Notes under the pieces: generated by a model
The model's database searches: none
What the model was told of the DNA's origin: nothing
What the model saw: only the letters and a program-made list of their open reading frames with translations
Assembly: GCA_028673005.1 (NCBI GenBank)
Contig: CM054112.1
Coordinates: 189,197,144 to 189,261,143, forward strand
Reading direction: 5' to 3'
Length of the DNA: 64,000 nucleotides
Origin: Tanypteryx hageni
Lineage: Eukaryota > Arthropoda > Insecta > Odonata > Petaluridae
Shown: piece after piece, positions 45,471 to 58,100 of the stretch
How the letters are laid out: the number at the start of each line of letters is the position of its first letter
Position numbering within the stretch: position 1 is the first letter of the stretch
Translations under genes and position numbers: made by a program

Positions 45471-48400
45471 GGCAATGCATATATTGAGTATATCATAAAA
45501 CAACTAAAAAATGAGAACATTTTCATCAATACTATAAGAAACCGTCGCGTGAAGATGCTCTCAAATATTTCTTGGACAATGCAATGACATGATTGAAGAG
45601 ACTTGTTGGTAAAGATATCCCAGAAGAAAAAGGAAGTAGTATCATTTAAACTAGCAATCAGTCAATCAGTTCTTTTTCTCGAATGACAAATTTTGTTTTA
45701 CATATTGCGTTAAATTTTACGCATGTATTTCCTTATTTTCTATATTAATATTTAAATAATTAATATAAAAGTACCATGCCTACTTTATGGTATTTAAATA
45801 GGTACAAAAATATGCGTACATAGTTCTTGAGGCTCTTTTAAACTCGCACCCATTCGCCAAATGGAGTGGTAGTCAGACAGGGATTCCAGATAGAGAAAGA
45901 AGGAAAAGGGAACCCGTTTTCCGGTGATAAACTATCATTTCAGCAACTCGTACCCCATTACTCCGGAAGGATAACGAACTCCGTTGTTCTCCAGCTCACG
46001 TAGGAAGCCAACTAAATAGACATCGCTTCTCTCTTCCTCTCGCACTATCTCTCTAACTCGGTATCTTGATCCGGGAAGTGGTAATGTAAACTTATGTATT
46101 GTGTAACGCGGCCAAAATAATGCCCGTGATTGATGAGACGAGACCACACGGGCTGTTTTTTTGTTTACGAGGGAAGTGGTCAGAGAGGTCGTGGACTCCA
46201 TTAAAATTGAAATGGAGAGAGAGCGAGAGAAGGAGATTTTTCCATATCGCTATTATATTATGCCAGATAGAGATCTGAAGGTAATTTTTAAAATGCTGGG
46301 TATTGTTTGAGTGATGGGTTGCCTTAAGGATTCTTCTTTTTAGAGGAAGACATTTTTTTGTCGTTTTTTCCATTCATCGCTACCTCCATCGGACAGTTTG
46401 TCATTTTCTAGATATAATTTCCATTTGGAGGGACTCTCTATGTCGGAAATGGAAGTTAAGGACGATAGTTTAATTACTTAATCTTGTAGCATAGAAGCCC
46501 ATTAGTCGTATCCACTTATAATAGGTGGGATGGTATTTTCAATTTAACTTTTTTGTCTTAGACATATCGATGTTTATTTGATTTTGCAATGCATCCTTGT
46601 TAGTTGAGCGCCCGTTGTGTATTTATGTTTAAGATCATATCAATCTCAGCTGCTGTTGATTCGAAAAAATGTTCAATTTGCTGGAGTTTTACAGTATATT
46701 TTTCAGTTATGAACTTTTTATCTTAGTAATATTATGGTGTATAATTTAAAAACATGTTCGATTAAACGATTTATTACCAAAATACCTAATCCGAATGCTG
46801 TAGTAAAAATTCACTGCATAAATTTGGTTAAAAATCTGGTGGTACATATTTGTGCCCCCACATATCCATCCGTTGAACTCCCCTCTGTTAAGTGAAGATC
46901 CCTCCCATCCTATTAGCGATTAACGCGAGATAGATACGCCGGTGCTAAATCTAGTGAGGCACGGACGCACCTCCTCCCGTGAAAACACTACTTCCCTTTC
47001 ACCGCGAGTGGATTTTTTTTATTTCTCGGTCCTTTTTTGTAAAAAAAACATCCCTGCCACAATTTGGGCGTTGCGTCCTTGGGACTTTTATACGGAATAT
47101 CCCGCTCCACCCTTGACCTCTGCTCCTTCCTAGCCCCGTCAAGCGTTGCGTCCTCACGCATCTCTCGAAGAGGCCCGCCGGAGTCGTTAGGGTACACGCC
47201 CTCCGTCCTCCACCTCCACATCCTCCAGGCGATGCGATAATGGCGGGCTGCCTACTCTTAGGAGAACTACCCCCGCGGGAGGATGAAGCCGACTGACAGA
47301 TAAGAGGAGGGCGTGGCAGCGCCAACCGATTCAGTTCAGAAACCCAGTCCGTGCTGGATAGCCCATGTTTTTTTAGTTTATATTTTGTGAGGAATTTTTG
47401 TTTTGTTTTTGTGCTGGAGTTTAATATTATTTTTTTGTTTCCGAGGCCTCCATCCTCCCTAGGCTATCGTCCGTCGTGACTCGTAGGATTTCCTCCTCCT
47501 TATCGAGCGCCAAGCTTCCGCACGGGGATTTTTTATTTTATTTTTTGAAACCGTCTCGGAATCCTACTTAATTCGGGCGAGCATCTTATGGAGATTCTTA
47601 GAATTCTTCCGAAAGTGCCCTCGCGTCGGCGGGATGAAAATGTTTTCGATCGGTTAAGAATTTGGTAAACTTTTATTCCGGCCGCAGGATAGGATTTATG
47701 CGAGGGAGGGATCAGCGGGATCAATTATTGAAGAAATTGAGGTTGATGTTTTATGGAAAGAGACGATGGTGAAGTATTTCGCGAAGGAATTCAGCGGGAT
47801 TGAACCATTGGAAAATGAAAGAAAATGGTGTTGAAACTACTGCATCAATTTTGAAAGAGCTCACTTGAATACGCACTCTACGCGATATTACGATATTTAC
47901 TGAGAAAAATGTCATTGTTCTTTATTGTTTTCGAATTAAAAGACTAATTTTATAATTACTGACGCTCTCAGTCGCGAAAACTTCCTTCCTACACCTTTAC
48001 CTCTTCCTTCCCTACGAAAATGTTGGATATTTTTTCGCGGATTTTTTATGTCGGATCGTATTTTTGTGTTGTAATATTGATAAACATGCTCCGATGATTT
48101 GTATATCTAAAAAATGAGCTATTTCGGTTTCAGAAAATATACTATGGACAACCCTCCCAATCGTCGCTGGATTACTATCACCAGGTTAGTCGACGGCGGC
48201 TTTTGCTTCCCACCCTCCCTCCCCTCTCCTCCCCCTTCTCTTTCAAATTCATTTACTAACATTAAGGCCTCTATTAACTGGGTCATGAATTGCATTAACT
48301 GTGAAACAATTAACTGCGAATCGCAGTATGGCTTGTTATTTTTTAGGATTTTGTTAATTTTTTAAAATTCAGTCATCTGAAGCAGTGATGGCATGATTTA

Positions 48401-51052
48401 AAAAAACGGAATGGTGTCTGGATGATTTCGATATGACTTTATAAATTCTTAATATTTTAGTTTTATATTTATTGTTTGCAATTATGTAACCTTGTTAAAA
48501 AATGTTTAGATTTTTAATGATGTCGAAACCACTTATGTTTATCTAATTAACAATATTTTGAGCATTTGGCTTTATTTGTTTTTGCTGTTATCTCTTCGCG
48601 TTCGTAAGTTTTATGATTCTTGAAGATTACCAGTGTTCACGTACAATGGACAATTAGGCGTTCTATTTACAGGACTTATCTCACAGGCAAATTTTCCCCA
48701 TTTGAAGTTAATTAACCTGATTAATTGGTATCCTAGCCTTATCTTCTTTCGGTTTTCAATCGAGCTCTTTACGCGCACCTTCATCACTATCTCTTTTTCT
48801 TTCTCTCTCCTTCCTTTCAAAGATATTTCAGCGGTAAAAGGTAGGAAACGTCTCTATTTTTAGGCATCGACCCGCAAGGGATCTAAAGAGCGAATCCAGT
48901 AATAGCAGGAAAGGAAACAGAAGAAAGCTTCTCGCTTCCTACACTCGGAAAACATTTCCGAAAGTGAAAGGGAAAAAAGGTATCTGAAGTCTCTCCGGAG
49001 AACGTTGGATTTAAGACATGCGTGGATCCAAACAACCGAAACTCGTTATCGGCACGGTGAAAAGTTCTGCATCAGAAAGAGAGGAGAGAAAGTGGAATAT
49101 AAATAATACCAGAGAAATAGAGAATATCAAAAACTCGGGAGTATGGTATTTTGGCTGAAATTTAATATTTTTTTAATTCAATTAATTTTTCTCAAAGAAA
49201 AGAAACATTTAGCGAAGCCAGGTTTTCTCAACGGGAAGAAAAAAGCATGGCAAAAAAAAACAAGTTTTGAAAAAAGCGTTCTTTAGGGGGAATTAAAAAG
49301 GGAACGAAAGACGATGGCGGATGGTTTTCTTTTTTTTCGCCACAATTAAAATCTCAGTTCGTAAGAAGGCGTAATTTGTTTCGGGGGCATGTTTACCTCA
49401 GCGGACGCTTGGTGCCTGAAGTTTTTAAGAGTCCAGGGGAGTGGATCGTACCTGTCTCTCACCGCCATTGACCGTACATTGAACTCCTTAATTGCTTTTT
49501 CTCTCTTTCTCTCCCTATGCTTCCTCCCATCGCCTCTCTCTCCCCTACCTTGGGCGTCTGAAAAAAATCGAAGCTCTCGTGTGTAGCCTTAAGGGCTTCT
49601 TCTCCGCCTTTTTTTCTCAACACTTTTTTTAACTTATCCCTCCCTCCTCCCACCCTCCCGTCACTCCTCCCCAGTCTCCCTCCCTTCTCACTCCACACCT
49701 GCTTATCCCTTTTGCCTGCCTCCCCTCCCTTTTCCACTTTCCAACCTCCTCCACTGCTACATCCACCTATCTTACTCCCCCTTTCTCAGTTTCAACCGAT
49801 CCATCGGCTCGCCTCCGTCCTTCCTCTCCCTCCCTCTTTTATCTCTCTCTCTCTTTCTCTGCCTCTTTCTGGATTCCCCTTTCCACAAAATTGACTTATA
49901 GTGCCCCTAGCTACCGGTTTAAAAAAAAAGCGTTTTCCTTAAGGTCTCTGGCGTGTATAGTCTACTCGTGCGAGAGTTGATAACTTGCGTCATCCTATGT
50001 CGTTTGATTATGATAATCGAACACGAAGAATTCAATTTCGGACCCATCCAAAGGGAACGACGTCGTTTTCTATATTTTCGTCCGTCTTTTAACTTTGTTT
50101 TGTTTTATTTTCGTGGGTAGATGGGATAAATCTCGTCATCCTTTGATGCCTACTGAGTTTCCTATTTATTTTTATCGATGTTATTTTTTTAAACCTGTGT
50201 TTCTCTTGCTGGGCTACTATGTGTTACATGTATTCATTTATGTTTATTACTTTATTGTAACTCTTATATTATTTGCTAAAATGTCTCTTTCGATATTTTA
50301 CATAATTGGTGTCATTATCTGTTGAGTTGTAAATGAAGGCGCCAAAGAAAATTGTCTTGTGATTGTATTCATGCTAGAATTCATGTCATAATAATTCAAA
50401 TTTTATGGGAGTGAATTAGTTATTTCAGTTCTGAAATACATGTCCTTTCTTATATTTGGCCTCGCTATTTTATTAGGGATTTATTATCTAAATTTATTTT
50501 GTTGAGACGTTGTTTCTACATTTCCAAAAGAACCGAGAAAGACGTCGTCCGAAACAATCCATTACGCAATTTAAATTACTGGAATCGATTTTATTTTTCT
50601 TTCTCAATATTTACTCTTCGGATACGCCATTTATAGATGATGAAATCTTTCATCTTTCCTGAAGGAGTGTCCCGCATAACGGATGCATTCTTAAGAGCCT
50701 TTAAGAGCATAACGTAAAGGCCTTGGGGGGGGGGATTTAAGCGTGGAATTTATAACTGTAAGAAATTTATGCTCGTATCTCAATCGGAATCGACGATTAA
50801 GTATTCGCTCAAGTTAATTGTTAGTCAAAGGGATCGATTTGAAAGGAATAGGTTGTTGTACATATTTCGGTTTCTAGACATCATCGTTGGAATGCTTCCT
50901 TTTTGACAAATATTCTGTTGTTTTTTTTGAGCTGCTGATAAGCGGCTTATAATGATTTTACGGAATATATTCTATTTTATAATTTTATAAATGTATAATT
51001 TTGGTAGTTTTATTCTTACATATATTTTTCAACCCTCCGAAAAAAGGTTTAG
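45471..51052. other. non-coding DNA upstream of the host exon
   Basis: About 5.5 kb without a convincing gene. It is AT-rich at 45480-46800 and 49990-51050. A mixed and moderately CpG-rich patch lies at 47090-47330, and a C/T-rich tract at 49620-49870. The 47.1-47.3 kb patch could hold a non-coding 5' exon or promoter, but no signal decides it. Confidence 0.4.
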
Positions 51053-51067
51053 TTTTGCAATGCAAAA
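51053..51067. promoter_or_regulatory. POU-like palindrome with adjacent E-box
   Basis: TTTTGCAATGCAAAA is a perfect palindrome with 7-bp arms, made of two inverted octamer-like halves (TGCAAAA). CAGCTG, an E-box, follows at 51070-51075. It lies about 0.7 kb upstream of the exon. A binding role is inferred from motif form only. Confidence 0.25.
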
Positions 51068-51599
51068 CCAGCTGTAAGTCATGTAAATCTAATTGGTTCC
51101 TGCGAAAAATCTGGAACGATTGGCTCTTATTGACTGAACCAACTCTTTTCTGAACATTCCAAAATGTAAAAATTCATGTAAATCGACCCGTTCCGTCAAT
51201 AACTCTTGCAGGCTCATTTTTCTGGAGCGTTTTTTTTAAATATTTATGCATCGCACGCCAAAGCAAGAATAGCTTCTCGTATGGCAGCTTCTTCTCTATC
51301 ACCTAAGGTTGTGGTTGATGCGATTTTAAGCGCACCCTCGACGCACGACCCTCATCTCCAGACGAAGAAAATGTACACGTCTCTCCACTGAAAGTGCCCC
51401 TATCTGGGTGAATTCTGCGGGACGTTATATCATCCGACGCGCTCTGTGTTGTTGATACGTTTTCAGAGCAGAGAGCTCAAAGAAGGGAACGAGAATAAAG
51501 AGAACTTCCTCTCTCCAGCGCCTTTCTTACTTAACACAAGCGATCTCACTTTTCCGTGAGAGGAAGGAGTTAAGATCTCTTCTTCTCCACTGCGCCTGC

Positions 51600-51776
51600 G
51601 CGTAGAGAGAGAGAGAGAGAAGAGAGAGATCTCCCCTCTCTCCCTCCGTCTGCTCGCAAAGTGGCCGAGCAGGGCGGCTCTCCCCTCCTCTACGGACTTC
51701 CACTCCTGCCGCCGCCGCTGAGCCCACCGATCACAGTCGAGCACAGTCGAGTCTGGGGCGCCGTAAGCGTCGCACC
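51600..51776 (+). promoter_or_regulatory. putative promoter/5' UTR or acceptor region
   Basis: A (GA)n tract (51605-51630) is followed by a pyrimidine-rich stretch (51630-51655), then CAAAG and GAGCAG, and then GC-rich DNA with TCACAGTCGAGCACAGTCGAG close to the ATG. This fits either a GAGA-type promoter with an initiator-like TCACAGT and a short 5' UTR, or a splice acceptor whose polypyrimidine tract precedes AG. In the exon frame the nearest upstream stop is TAG at 51603-51605, and no ATG lies between it and 51777. Confidence 0.4.
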
Positions 51777-53468
51777 ATGTCCGTCTCCTGCCTCTTCATG
51801 GGGGCGGCGACGGCAGCGTCGGTCGGGGGCGTGGCGAACCAAGCGCCTCCGTCGGCCGCCAAGCACGGCTCTCCCGTTCACGACGGTTTCGCAACGATAA
51901 GAAGGACACCCTTGAGGACGAGTTCCCTAGCGATCAGGAGTTCAAATCTGGAGGGACACGCGACCCTAGGGCGCCAACCTCACGGTAATCGTAGGTACGT
52001 CGCCAAAAGGTCGGTCTCGACGGAGCTGGTGCCGGCACAGAGGACGGCAATTAGGAGGGCTTCTGGTGGGTCGAACGGCAACAGGACCCCTTCTCCCCTT
52101 TTCGAAGCTCACGTAGTAGAGAATGTGACTTTCAAACCAAACAACAAAGACCGCACCTCCGCCCCCCCTCGCCTCCTCTCCAACAACATAACCGGGAGCG
52201 TGGAGCTGATAGACCTTCCGCCCGGAGGGACCCCTCCCACCACGCCCACAAATGGCAACGGACCCACCACCATAGAGGAGGCCCTGTCCCAAGGCTACCA
52301 CAACGGCACTTGGAACAGGGTTACGATGGGAGGCCATTGCACGGAAGGGTCGGCAGTGGATCACCGCAAGGCCAGGATACTCCCCCGTTCACGGAGCAGG
52401 GATTCCATAGACCCCAACAACCCAGAGGCGAGCTCGACGCCTTCCGGGCCGGTCGGATACGTCTTACTGAACGGGTGCATTGCCTGCCAGAGGATGACCC
52501 TACCGTCTTTCCCCAGGAGGGATTCAAACGGGAACAGGACTCGCTACAGGGAGAGGACCGACACGTCCTCCACGGACAGCGGGTCCACCGACAACTTCCC
52601 AGTAGGTCAGGTCAGGCCTTCAGGAGGTAGCGCGTCCTCGACCGGCGGACGTTCATCCGCGAGTTGCTCGACGGACAGTGCTTCGGTAGGCAGTGCTGGG
52701 TCTTTGGGAAATGTTTCCATAGACAGCGGTTCTACTGGTTACGCCACGTTCCCTAGGGTTTCGACGGCTAGTTCATCGGGTCGCGAAGTTGGTTCTCCCG
52801 TGGGCGGATGTTTACCTGCGTTCAACGGACCCGTGTCACCGACACCGCCCGCGAACGGGAGGAACTGTTCTCCCGGGTCAGTAAATGGTGTAGCAGGTGG
52901 TGTTGGAGTGAATTTGAACGGCGGTTGTCACGTTCAACCCATGCAGCCTTTATCCAACACTTACGGAATGTGTGGTTGTGTGGTGGGTGGGGACAACAAC
53001 CAAACACAGCAGAAGAAACCGTCCGTGGTAGGGTACCAACATCTGGAGCCACTTTGGGAAGAGGGACAGGGGGTGGGGAAGTGCGGAGGGGGGAGGTTGG
53101 AGGGTGGAGGAGGAAGGGACGGAGGAGGCTGCATGTGCGCGGCAGGGACGAATGGGACAGCGCCCACGAGGCGGAGCAGTTGGCGCGGCGAGGGTGCGGC
53201 GACAGGAGCCGTCAAAAATGGGGCGGAGAGTTTGAGGGTCTGCTCCTGCGGAGCGGAGGGTGGGTGTGGTGTTGCGTCTCCCGTTCCCTCCGGAGGGTGC
53301 GGCGGTGTAGGTGGTGGAGTTAAGGGTGGTGCCGCTTGGAGCGGTTCCATGCCCTACGGAATGGAAGGTGGTTCCACCGTCGGAGTGTCTTTCAGACCGC
53401 GACCGGACATTCCTTGGTGGGAGATCGCTACGAGGAAGTCCCGCTACAGATCCTGTCCATCTCTACAG
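51777..53468 (+). CDS. putative first coding exon of an unidentified host gene
   Basis: I do not recognise this protein. The frame encodes 564 residues, starts at the first in-frame ATG after a stop, and has A at -3 (GCACCATGT), a good animal start context. It ends at CTACAG|GTACAA, so the exon would leave phase 0 after Gln564. Beyond the donor the frame reads low-complexity Pro/Ser for only about 24 codons and stops, which supports splicing. Residues 85-110 and 200-260 hold Arg/Ser basic patches (RSRSRDS, FPRRDS). Residues 262-340 are Ser/Thr-rich, and 390-530 are Gly/Cys-rich (MCGCVVGG, CSCGAEGGCG). The last 20 residues (PRPDIPWWEIATRK, then YRSCPSLQ) are denser and look conserved. No signal peptide, membrane segment or catalytic domain is seen. 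It is probably an intrinsically disordered N-terminus, perhaps one of several alternative first exons of a signalling or scaffold gene. The exon is GC-rich against AT-rich flanks, as expected for coding sequence. Confidence 0.7.
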
Positions 53469-53474
53469 GTACAA
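53469..53474 (+). other. splice donor of the host exon
   Basis: CAG|GTACAA fits the metazoan donor consensus in its core positions. It lies directly after the densest protein-like segment and just before low-complexity Pro/Ser coding, so it is the most plausible end of the exon. Confidence 0.6.
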
Positions 53475-54944
53475 GGTCCACTCCTCCCCTTCCTCCCCCC
53501 ACTTCCCCCTTCCTCTCCACCGTCGTGGAACTACCGCAGATAGCTCGCTCACTCATTTCCGTGGAAATCGATTGTTCATGCCGCGTGGAATAGATGCCCT
53601 CCGGGATGAAGAGGTGCTTTTAAGAATGAAGCGACCACTGAGACCCGCAGTGGGAGGTGACCCTTTTTTGAATTTGCGTCGGAAGACCGTTTGGTCATCG
53701 GATCGCCTCTCAAATTATGAGTAATTTTCTCTCGTGCCGATGATGTAAATGGGCGCTCTCCTACTGCGGGCGATGATCTTCTTTTGTTTATAATCGGGAA
53801 TGTTGCACGCGGAATGGTTTTTTTTATCCAAAGGATATCTCTCTCGTTTATTTGTATTAGGTTGAGCGTTGAGAGATGTTATTTTAGATCAGATTTGATG
53901 ACCATTTATTAGTCGGAAATAATACGTTGAACCCAAGTAATCCGCATGTTATTTTAAATAGTCACGCAACATCATATCGACTGTGGTCGAAATAAATTCC
54001 TACTTCCAATCGAATTTCGATGCTCATTTGTCAATCAGTAACAACGCTTTCGTCGACGAGGGTGAGGAAAATCACCACTCAGCCGTCTAAAATGTATTTT
54101 TCAATCGTTTTATATCTCATCTCGCTCGTGGGGTGCGGCAGTACGTGACGTGCCCCAATGTATCACCATCCACCATTTCTCAAGAGAGATTAGGAATGCA
54201 CGTGGGAGGGGAAACTAATTTCCCCTCCTATTTGACGCTAATATTCATTCGATGCTGCGTAGAAATCGGTGCACCCGTAGTTAATTTATGAGGTCCAACT
54301 GATTTATGCGGTACTTCCCTTCCAATTCACTTCCAATAGCCATCCCGCCCTCCTGTCTTGCGGTGTCCCACTTCCAAGGACGCCCTCATCTCCTCCCATC
54401 TCAAAGGGGGGAGAGGGGAAGGGGAAAAAACACTCGGTTTGGCCGTCCGACAGTCGACTGTCGTTTGACGGATGACATTTTCTTTCTTCCGATGCAGCGG
54501 AGGGAATAATAAAAGGGTTTTATAGTTCGTAACCGTCTCTCCACCGGTCGGTTTGACAATGGCGCACCTCATTCGGGGGAATATTTGCTTTTTTATTTCT
54601 CCCTTCCTTCCTCCCGTTGCCTTTTTAAGGGTTGATTTTCCGAACGGAAACGTTTTTGTTTCGTTTGAGAACGAACGCGTCGCGATGAGGTTTTTATTTT
54701 ATCCGGATTCGGTTCTGGTTTCGCTCCTTTATCTACGTGCGTGTATGATTGTGTTTAACCTATGCATTTATAGGCATACGTTTTATGATTTTTTCATGTG
54801 TTTTCTATGTCATTGACTCATTTCTTGTTTATAGCTTAGGATTTTAATTTCTTACTTCTTGTATTTGCATCCTACCACTATGGGCCTCTCGCGTTATGCT
54901 GAATTATTCGTCAATATTTCACGCATATTTTATCTTTATACTCT
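53475..54944. other. presumed intron, 5' part
   Basis: C/T-rich for the first 50 bases, then mixed and AT-rich. The frame continuing to 53724 in another phase is a shadow of the exon and of low-complexity sequence. No downstream exon recognised. Confidence 0.4.
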
Positions 54945-55112
54945 GTATGTTTGTACTGTTAACGAAAAATACTCTGCACAGTTAATCAATAATAATCCAT
55001 AAAGGGAATGTTTCACTTACAGTTGCTTCTCCTTATCTTCCACATGTTTATGTTTATACCATTGGCGAACAATACTCTGCCCGTCTAATTAATAACAATC
55101 CGCAAAGGGAAT
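54945..55112 (+). repeat. diverged two-copy direct repeat, period about 103 bp
   Basis: AATACTCTGC (54967 and 55070) and AATAATCCATAAAGGGAAT / AACAATCCGCAAAGGGAAT mark two related units that also share TGTTTGTA/TGTTTATA upstream. The copies differ at many positions, so this is an old duplication. Shared blocks might be conserved binding sites. Confidence 0.65.
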
Positions 55113-58100
55113 AATGGGAAGCTTATTGTGAATCCTCCTCGCGTGTTGAGACATCCATACGTGCATACATCGTGTTTTTCCGCCGACATACAGCGCAGAA
55201 AATTAAATAAGGGCGTCTATGCTCTCTCAACTGGATCTTCCAGACTCTCGGATCGTTCGTCTCATTTCGCGCCACGACGGAAAACTACTTGCATTCGGAG
55301 CGTGCAGCGTGACAAGAGAAAAAAAGCCTCGGGATGCCTATATTTTTATTAACCTACGTAGGAAGATATATTTACCTACACGCGAGGAATGGTCGGAGAG
55401 AAGATGAGGCTTATCGGTCTCCGTCTCGCTGGAATATGGACAAATATTTCATATTTATTGCCCCTTTCTAAACTCCCCGTTTCTCGATTAAGCCACGGAG
55501 AGAGAGATATTCATAGCGTTCTACGTGCTTACTTCCATCCTTATTTTTCTTCTCCGTGTTTTTTCTCTCTCTCTCTCTCTCTCGCCCTTTGCTCTCCTGA
55601 TGACACCCTCTCTCTTTCCCTCTCTCCTTTTTGAGTGTTGCCCTCTTCGTGACGCAACACGCCCGGTATCCGGCTGTCCAAAAAAAAACCTCACTCCCAC
55701 GCACTTGTAATACTTGTCATTCTTTTTGTGGAAAGAGAATATCGACGTCTCGTCTCGATATTCTCGTTCGCTGCCTAACGAGGTTTGCATTCCGCGCCCG
55801 GCGCACTTTCGCGTTTTCTTTTTTTTTCTCGTGTCGCTATCGTCGCTCTCTCTCTCTCTTTTCTTTTTTTTGTCTCCATCTCGAGACGCTTTTATTAGTA
55901 AATATGCCGTATGTGACATTCCTCCGAACCCTTCTGTTTTTTTTCTCCCGCTCCAAATCTCACATCTGCTCTTTGCTTCCACAGCTTCGAAACCATGCCT
56001 TTATTTTCCCGTTTCCTCGATTTTTTCTCTCCTTCGATGCCTTCTCTCGGATATTTAGCTTTTTTCTGATGCATTACTCTCATTTTTACGACACCGCCAC
56101 ATAATATGTCGACGTTGGCTGGCGTAAGTAACAATTAAAAAAAAGGTTTCTTATATCGTCGCGGTTTTTCATTCCCTCGAGCATCAAAGAGAGCCTTTCT
56201 AACGATAATAAATTACGTTTCCTTTCTCTTATCAAGGGAATTGTATTATTATTACTTTTCGCGGGTCGCTTAATTCGCCATGGAATTACGAGAGTGGGCA
56301 ATAAAGTATATAACTCCATCTCCGTTATGAATCGATTCAAACCGTCGAGCTTTTTCAAACTCGGTTCATCCAGAGAACGGTTTCCCGAGGAAGAAAATGC
56401 TCATTGTGCCTGGAGTGGGAGAGTGTGTATTGGGAGGGGGATGGAGTGGGGTGAGAGAATGCTTCATTCTCGTTGGGATTGACGTCTTTTCCTTACCCAT
56501 CCTCCCTGAAACTGCGTCACCCTCTCTTCCTCTTCTACCCAGCCTCCTTCCTCTCCATCTTTCTTGCGTCTTCCTCTCGTTTTGACCTCGCCACTCGTCT
56601 CCCCCCTTCAGTTTCCACTCCATCTCTGTCCTCTCTCTCTCTCTCCTCTTCTTCCTCATATCCTGTAGCACCCACTCCAATTTTTTGGACTCCTCACATC
56701 TTTTCCATTCGCCCATATCGGCGTCTCTTCCTTCAAGTGTTTTTTTTTACTAAATATTAAAAGCTGTGTTCGTATTTAGCTTTACCGCTTTTAAGATAAC
56801 TGAATCGTTCTATCGTTTTTGACTTCATTAATTTCGAATGTATATTTTTGTCCTTTTTATTCTTCCGTATTATGGTATCCTATATAATATCTGATGAATG
56901 GGTTTTAGGTGTAAGAGAGGGCTAACGAATCTCGTTATAATAAATAAAGTCTTCTTTCTATCTCCTTCTCTACTTTTCTCCCATATTTTTCCCGAACCTC
57001 ATTTTCTCGTTCTATCTTCCGCTTAATCTCCCTATTTCTCGTCCAATCTCTCTCTCTCTCCAACCAGGCATTCTCGATCCCATTTTTCCTTCCTACCGTT
57101 TTGTTCTTACGAGAATATTCAGAATGGAGTTTTATCATAGGAAATTATCGCTCTCGCTCCGCAAGGAGACAGTGCGAAGGAAAAAGGATTCGATTACGTC
57201 CGCGTCATATTCCTGCGGTATAATTTCGTTCGCCGCTCTCGTTATTTCCCGGTGTTTTGCGAGATATGAGACTCTTGCCGCAGCACGCGGTGCGTAATTG
57301 CGTGGGATCGAAGACGGTTCGGTTTTCCTCGTATAAATCAATGGGAATGCGGAGAGGAGTTCGTTATCTTCGTTACGCGATGCAGGGCGATTTTTTTAAA
57401 TACGGGGATGTTTATTGACTCGTTATCCGGCCCTCGATTGCCGGTGCTTTCTCCGTAATTAGTTAAGATCGGTACGGGTTCAAGGACTTTTGGCGCGATT
57501 TATAACGGGAGTGATATATCGCACTGGGTGTATTATCGGTCCGATATATAAAATAAAGGAAACTCCCGTCACGCGGCGTTAATGTGGTCACAATGGGATT
57601 CGTGTGATTCACGTCCGTACAAATTATTACGTCCGAATGCTATTACATTTTCATTTAACGGAGCAATCTCCTCCTCGCCGTTTCATGAACTTTTTTAATC
57701 AATCTTAATCCGCTCGCTGTGTTTTTCTAAGAGAAAGTGGATGAAAAAACTGTGCTCCCAAAGGAAGCTTATTTCGCTCTTAATTTGAAGAGAGGGAGAG
57801 AGAGGATGATTTGGTCGTTATTTTATCCTGTCATGGATCTAATTAATCATTAACGCCCCTCCTCGTCATCTCACATCCGGCTATTTTATTCAAAGAACGT
57901 ATAATCTTCCTTCAGAAACCTCGGAGTTTTTTATGCTTGTCCTGCGTCTCACTCTTGGCCTTTGACTTCTTAGGCCCTATATACTAGCGACACTGTTGAA
58001 TTCGCAATTCTCCTATAAATTTAGAGTAAATTCATGCATTTTTTTCTTGGGCTGTTTTTATCTCACAATTCCGTCGTTCGTCGCAGCTGACGCGGGAATC

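Noticed and set aside
52822..53350. Minus-strand and alternate-phase frames inside the host exon
   Set aside because: They are shadows of the GC-rich, Gly/Pro-rich coding sequence at 51777-53468.
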